DNA of 42,835 nucleotides, taken from the NCBI GenBank assembly GCA_019359075.1, contig JAHHIB010000078.1:1-42835 (forward strand). The letters run 5' to 3'. Both the position numbers and the translations under genes were made by a program. The notes under the pieces were generated by a model. That model saw only the letters and a list, made by a program, of their open reading frames with translations, made no database searches and was not told where the DNA came from. Origin of the DNA: Kalymmatonema hyalinum WJT4-NPBG1 (lineage in GTDB: Bacteria; Cyanobacteriota; Cyanobacteriia; Cyanobacteriales; Nostocaceae). Positions 40,063-42,835 of the stretch are shown here, one piece after another (positions within the stretch are counted from its first letter, which is position 1; each line of letters opens with the position of its first letter).

Positions 40063-42651
40063 ATGCTTCAGGGAGATTTAGCTCTTAGTAGCATATATGA
40101 CTCGCGCCTTGTAGGGCTTTCGATTGTAATTGCAGTCCTTGCCTCATACACCGCGCTTGATTTAGCTGGGCGGGTAACGGCAGCCAAGGCATCCGCGAGA
40201 ATTGCTTGGTTAATTGGTGGCGGAATCGTCATGGGCATTGGTATTTGGTCGATGCACTTTGTTGCCATGCTTGCCTTCAGTCTCCCTATGCCGATGTCCT
40301 ACGATATGTGGACTGTGCTGGTTTCCATGCTGCCTGCCATTATCGCTTCTGGAGGTGCGCTTTATCTCGCCAGTGAAGAAGTCTTAAGCATCTGGCAATT
40401 GCTGATTGGCGGTGTCGTCATGGGTATTGGGATCGCGCTCATGCACTACATTGGAATGTACGCGATGCGGATGGAAGCAACCACGGGATATGATCCGTTG
40501 CTGTTTGTGCTTTCTGTGGCGATCGCCATCGGTGCATCAATTGTTGCATTATGGATGGCGTTCCAACTCCGCTGGCAGACGATCGCCACTATGGGGTGGA
40601 CAAGGATTGGAAGTGCGCTCGTTATGGGAGCAGCAATTGCTGGAATGCACTATACAGGTATGGCAGCAGCTCACTTCCAGGCGACTAATCCACGAGCAAT
40701 CATTACCCCCCAGGAAATGAGGAACTCCCTCACCTGGCTGGCTGTTGGCATAGGCGTGGCTACCGTTGTCATCTTGGGTTTCGCGTTGATGACTTCGTTT
40801 GTCGATCAGCGTTTGGCTGCGTCTGCAAAGCTTTTGGAACAGCAAGAAGTCGAAGCTCAACGTTCACACCTGTTTACAGAAATTACCCTACGGATTCGGC
40901 GATCGCTTAAATTAGAAGATGTCCTCAACACCAGCGTCAAGGAAGTTCGTCAAGCATTGACAACAGATCGTGTCATTATCTATCGCTTCAATTCTGATGG
41001 TCGTGGCAACATTATCGCCGAGTCAGCGGCAGATGGTTGGGTGAAAACCTTAGGACAAAACGTTAATGACCCTTTTCGGGAAGATTACATTGAATTGTAC
41101 AAAAATGGTAGAGTTCGAGCTACCAACAATGTTTCCACAGCGGGCTTTACAGATTCCTATAAAAAGATTTTAGAAGATTTTCAAATCAAAGCAAATTTAG
41201 TTGCACCGATTTTAAATAATAATCAGCTTATAGGGTTATTATGTGCCCATGAGTGTTCTAGACCTCGGAATTGGCAAAACTCTGAAATTGATTTATTTAG
41301 ACAACTAGCAATTCAAGTTGGAATTGCCTTAGAACAAGCCAATCTTCTAAATGAACTTCAACAAGCGCAAAGAGTGTTGCGGCTTCGCGATCGCGCCATT
41401 GCAGCAGCAAGTAACGCCATCTTCATTACTGACGCGCATCAGCCAGACAATCCGATCATCTTTTGCAATCCTGCTTTTGAAACAATCACAGGCTATTCAT
41501 TAGAAGAAGCCCTTGGGCGCAACTACCGATTTTTACTAGGAGGCGACACAGGGCAAACCACTGTTCAACAAATACGCGACGCAGTCAGCGATTCGAGCCA
41601 ATGCCAAATTGTGATCAAGAATTACCACAAGGACGGTACCCCGTTTTGGTGTGAATTAACGGTTTCTCCAGTGCGAGACGCATTTGGACGAGTCACAAAT
41701 TTTATTGGAGTGGTATCTGACATAACCTTACGCAAGCAGGCAGAAGAAGGATTAAGGCATAGTAAAGAAGCTCTCCAAAGTCAGCTTTTAGAACTTATTA
41801 GTGACGTTAAAGAAGCAACCAATGGCGATTTAACTGTTCGAGCTAAAATTTCAGTCGGTGAAATTGGCATAGTTGCTGATTTTTTAAATAGCATTATCAA
41901 CAGCTTGCGGCAGATTGTCAATCAAGTCAAAACAGCGGCACACCAAGTGAATGTTTCTGTTGGGGAAAACTCCAGTGCGATCGAACAACTAGCAAATGAA
42001 GCGCTCACACAGGTTGATGAGATTACTCGCACCCTTGAGCAGATGGATAACATGACTCTCTCGATTCAAACAGTCGCCCAGAGCGCCCGTCAAGCAGCAG
42101 AAGTGGTTTACATGACCTCTGACAAAGTACAGACAGCTGGAAAAGCAATCGATAGCACTGTCAACAATATCTGGAGTTTACAACAAATCGTTGCTGAAAC
42201 AGCCAACAAAATAAAGCATGTAGGCGAAACTTCTCAAAACATTTCTTCCCTTGTGTCATTGATCAAGCAAATCGATATGCAAACCAACTTGTTAGCCATC
42301 AATATTGGTGTTGAGGCTGCATGGATGGGAGATGCAGGTCGAAAGTTTGTCGCAGTCGCGGAAGAAATTGCTCAATTGGTTGCCCAGTCTACCGAAGTGA
42401 CCAAAGAAATTCAACAAATCTTCGAGAACATCCAATTGGAAACAAGCGAAGTCGTCACAGCCATAGAACAAGGAACAACTCACATAGGAGAAGGAGCAAA
42501 TGTTGTCGAAGATGCCAAGCTTAGCCTAGGACAAATTTTGGAAGTGTCTCACCAGATTGACTATTTAACGAATCGCGGAAGTCCCCACCCTCTACGAAGT
42601 AGGGTGGCAGGGTGGTTTCATACAAGGAGAGAAAAAACTTTATCGAGTTGA
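40063..42651 (+). CDS. MHYT-GAF-PAS-MCP signalling protein, C-terminus replaced by an IS end
   Basis: ATG 40063 has GAGG eight bases upstream, so it is preferred to TTG 40045. Three MHYT membrane repeats (SMHFVAM, LMHYIGM, GMHYTGM; about residues 1-235) are expected to bind a metal or a diatomic gas. A GAF domain (about 281-425, KEVRQALTTDRVIIYRFNSD), a PAS domain (about 444-565, FCNPAFETITGYSLEEALGR; GVVSDITLRKQAEE), a HAMP-like linker and a methyl-accepting chemotaxis signalling helix bundle (NLLAINIGVEAAWMGDAGRK) follow. The last about 26 residues (NRGSPHPLRSRVAGWF, HTRREKTLSS) are encoded by the IS200/IS605-type hairpin at 42574-42620, so the original distal signalling helix is lost. The tip retains its core, but CheA/CheW coupling may be affected. 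Confidence 0.85.
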   Translation: MLQGDLALSSIYDSRLVGLSIVIAVLASYTALDLAGRVTAAKASARIAWLIGGGIVMGIGIWSMHFVAMLAFSLPMPMSYDMWTVLVSMLPAIIASGGALYLASEEVLSIWQLLIGGVVMGIGIALMHYIGMYAMRMEATTGYDPLLFVLSVAIAIGASIVALWMAFQLRWQTIATMGWTRIGSALVMGAAIAGMHYTGMAAAHFQATNPRAIITPQEMRNSLTWLAVGIGVATVVILGFALMTSFVDQRLAASAKLLEQQEVEAQRSHLFTEITLRIRRSLKLEDVLNTSVKEVRQALTTDRVIIYRFNSDGRGNIIAESAADGWVKTLGQNVNDPFREDYIELYKNGRVRATNNVSTAGFTDSYKKILEDFQIKANLVAPILNNNQLIGLLCAHECSRPRNWQNSEIDLFRQLAIQVGIALEQANLLNELQQAQRVLRLRDRAIAAASNAIFITDAHQPDNPIIFCNPAFETITGYSLEEALGRNYRFLLGGDTGQTTVQQIRDAVSDSSQCQIVIKNYHKDGTPFWCELTVSPVRDAFGRVTNFIGVVSDITLRKQAEEGLRHSKEALQSQLLELISDVKEATNGDLTVRAKISVGEIGIVADFLNSIINSLRQIVNQVKTAAHQVNVSVGENSSAIEQLANEALTQVDEITRTLEQMDNMTLSIQTVAQSARQAAEVVYMTSDKVQTAGKAIDSTVNNIWSLQQIVAETANKIKHVGETSQNISSLVSLIKQIDMQTNLLAINIGVEAAWMGDAGRKFVAVAEEIAQLVAQSTEVTKEIQQIFENIQLETSEVVTAIEQGTTHIGEGANVVEDAKLSLGQILEVSHQIDYLTNRGSPHPLRSRVAGWFHTRREKTLSS
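42574..42620 (+). mobile_element. Solitary IS200/IS605-type end within the MCP gene
   Basis: CCACCCT (42585-42591), loop ctacgaagt and AGGGTGG (42601-42607) form a perfect hairpin, with GCGGAAGTCCCCACC just before it. The minus strand at 681-725 carries an obvious relative (GCGGGAGTCCCCACC, then AACGAAGT). No transposase follows in the remaining window, so this may be a partial insertion or a small non-autonomous copy. Confidence 0.6.
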
Positions 42652-42835
42652 TTGGCTAAAGCACGTTGGGCTTGAGGGATAGTTCGGAAACCGAGAAATC
42701 GAGCGATCGTAATAACCCAAGTTGCGGGTTATCTGAGTTCGAGCGCTTCGCAGTCTGAGATTAATGCGATCGCCAATGCCAATTTAGCGGTTGCGCAGAG
42801 CGCAACCGTCACTCAGAGTTAGTTCCAATGAAGAG
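42652..42835. other. Right edge: no recognisable gene
   Basis: The last 184 bp contain two short palindromic stretches (GCGGTTGCGCAGAGCGCAAC near 42789) and HIP1-like GCGATCGC. On the minus strand a frame stopping at 42618-42620 reads ITIARFLGFRTIPQ then AQRALANQLDKVFS, coding-like but too short and without a start. It may be the end of a gene broken at the same rearrangement that truncated the MCP. Confidence 0.3.

Noticed and set aside
1-42835. tRNA, rRNA or known riboswitch genes
   Set aside because: None recognised on either strand by reading; a covariance-model search was not possible, so short structured RNAs could have been missed.

Overview
The window reads as a chromosomal segment of a filamentous, probably heterocyst-forming (Nostocales-type) cyanobacterium. 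The signs are many GCGATCGC (HIP1-like) palindromes in and between genes, AT-rich spacers full of short GC-rich palindromic repeats, cyanobacterial signalling architectures (AAA-like/CHASE2, HTH-AAA-GGDEF, MHYT-GAF-PAS-MCP, PknB-type kinase with a C-terminal extracytoplasmic part) and IS200/IS605 relics. The genus cannot be fixed from sequence reading alone.

Layout. (1) 1-5.2 kb: a 3'-truncated tnpB with its end hairpin, a minus-strand AAA-like/CHASE2 sensor gene, then about 1 kb of AT-rich spacer and a composite GC-rich repeat. (2) 5.2-6.0 kb: a small Cys/His-rich hypothetical gene that looks frameshifted near its end. (3) 6.1-32.2 kb: a large exopolysaccharide locus, nearly all on the plus strand. 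It begins with a Tat-exported GH10 xylanase-like hydrolase, a STAS protein, a WecG/TagA-type glycosyltransferase and a polyprenyl-phosphate sugar transferase that ends at a strong terminator. A long AT-rich spacer separates this from a tight operon: Wzc-type copolymerase/tyrosine kinase, serine-acetyltransferase-like enzyme, GT2, GT4, Wzy/O-antigen-ligase-like polymerase, GT2, Gfo/Idh/MocA oxidoreductase, SDR epimerase/dehydratase, two GT4 enzymes and a Wzx flippase. After a 214-bp MITE comes a cupin / DegT aminotransferase / methyltransferase cassette. Next are a convergent second GH10 hydrolase, the tail of a lost beta-helix surface protein, a duplicate of the last GT4, and a hexapeptide acyltransferase. 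(4) 32.2-42.8 kb: signalling genes (HTH-AAA-degenerate GGDEF; AAA-like protein paralogous to the first; Ser/Thr kinase; MHYT-GAF-PAS-MCP protein) interrupted by a doubly frameshifted tnpB with a divergent 65-codon gene.

How they fit. The locus supplies priming (sugar transferase), assembly of a repeat unit (several GTs), sugar tailoring (oxidoreductase, SDR, aminotransferase, methyltransferase, two acetyltransferases), flipping (Wzx), polymerisation (Wzy) and chain-length control (Wzc). That is most of a Wzx/Wzy pathway, but no outer-membrane OPX/Wza protein or Wzb phosphatase is visible here. Two secreted GH10 hydrolases inside it suggest that the polymer, or a companion wall glycan, is a beta-1,4-linked xylan- or glucan-like substrate that is trimmed or released. 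The most notable irregularities are the family of three AAA-like proteins with different output modules, an MCP gene whose 3' end has been replaced by an IS end, a decayed GGDEF motif with a probable repeat-derived insertion, and several dispersed repeat families.
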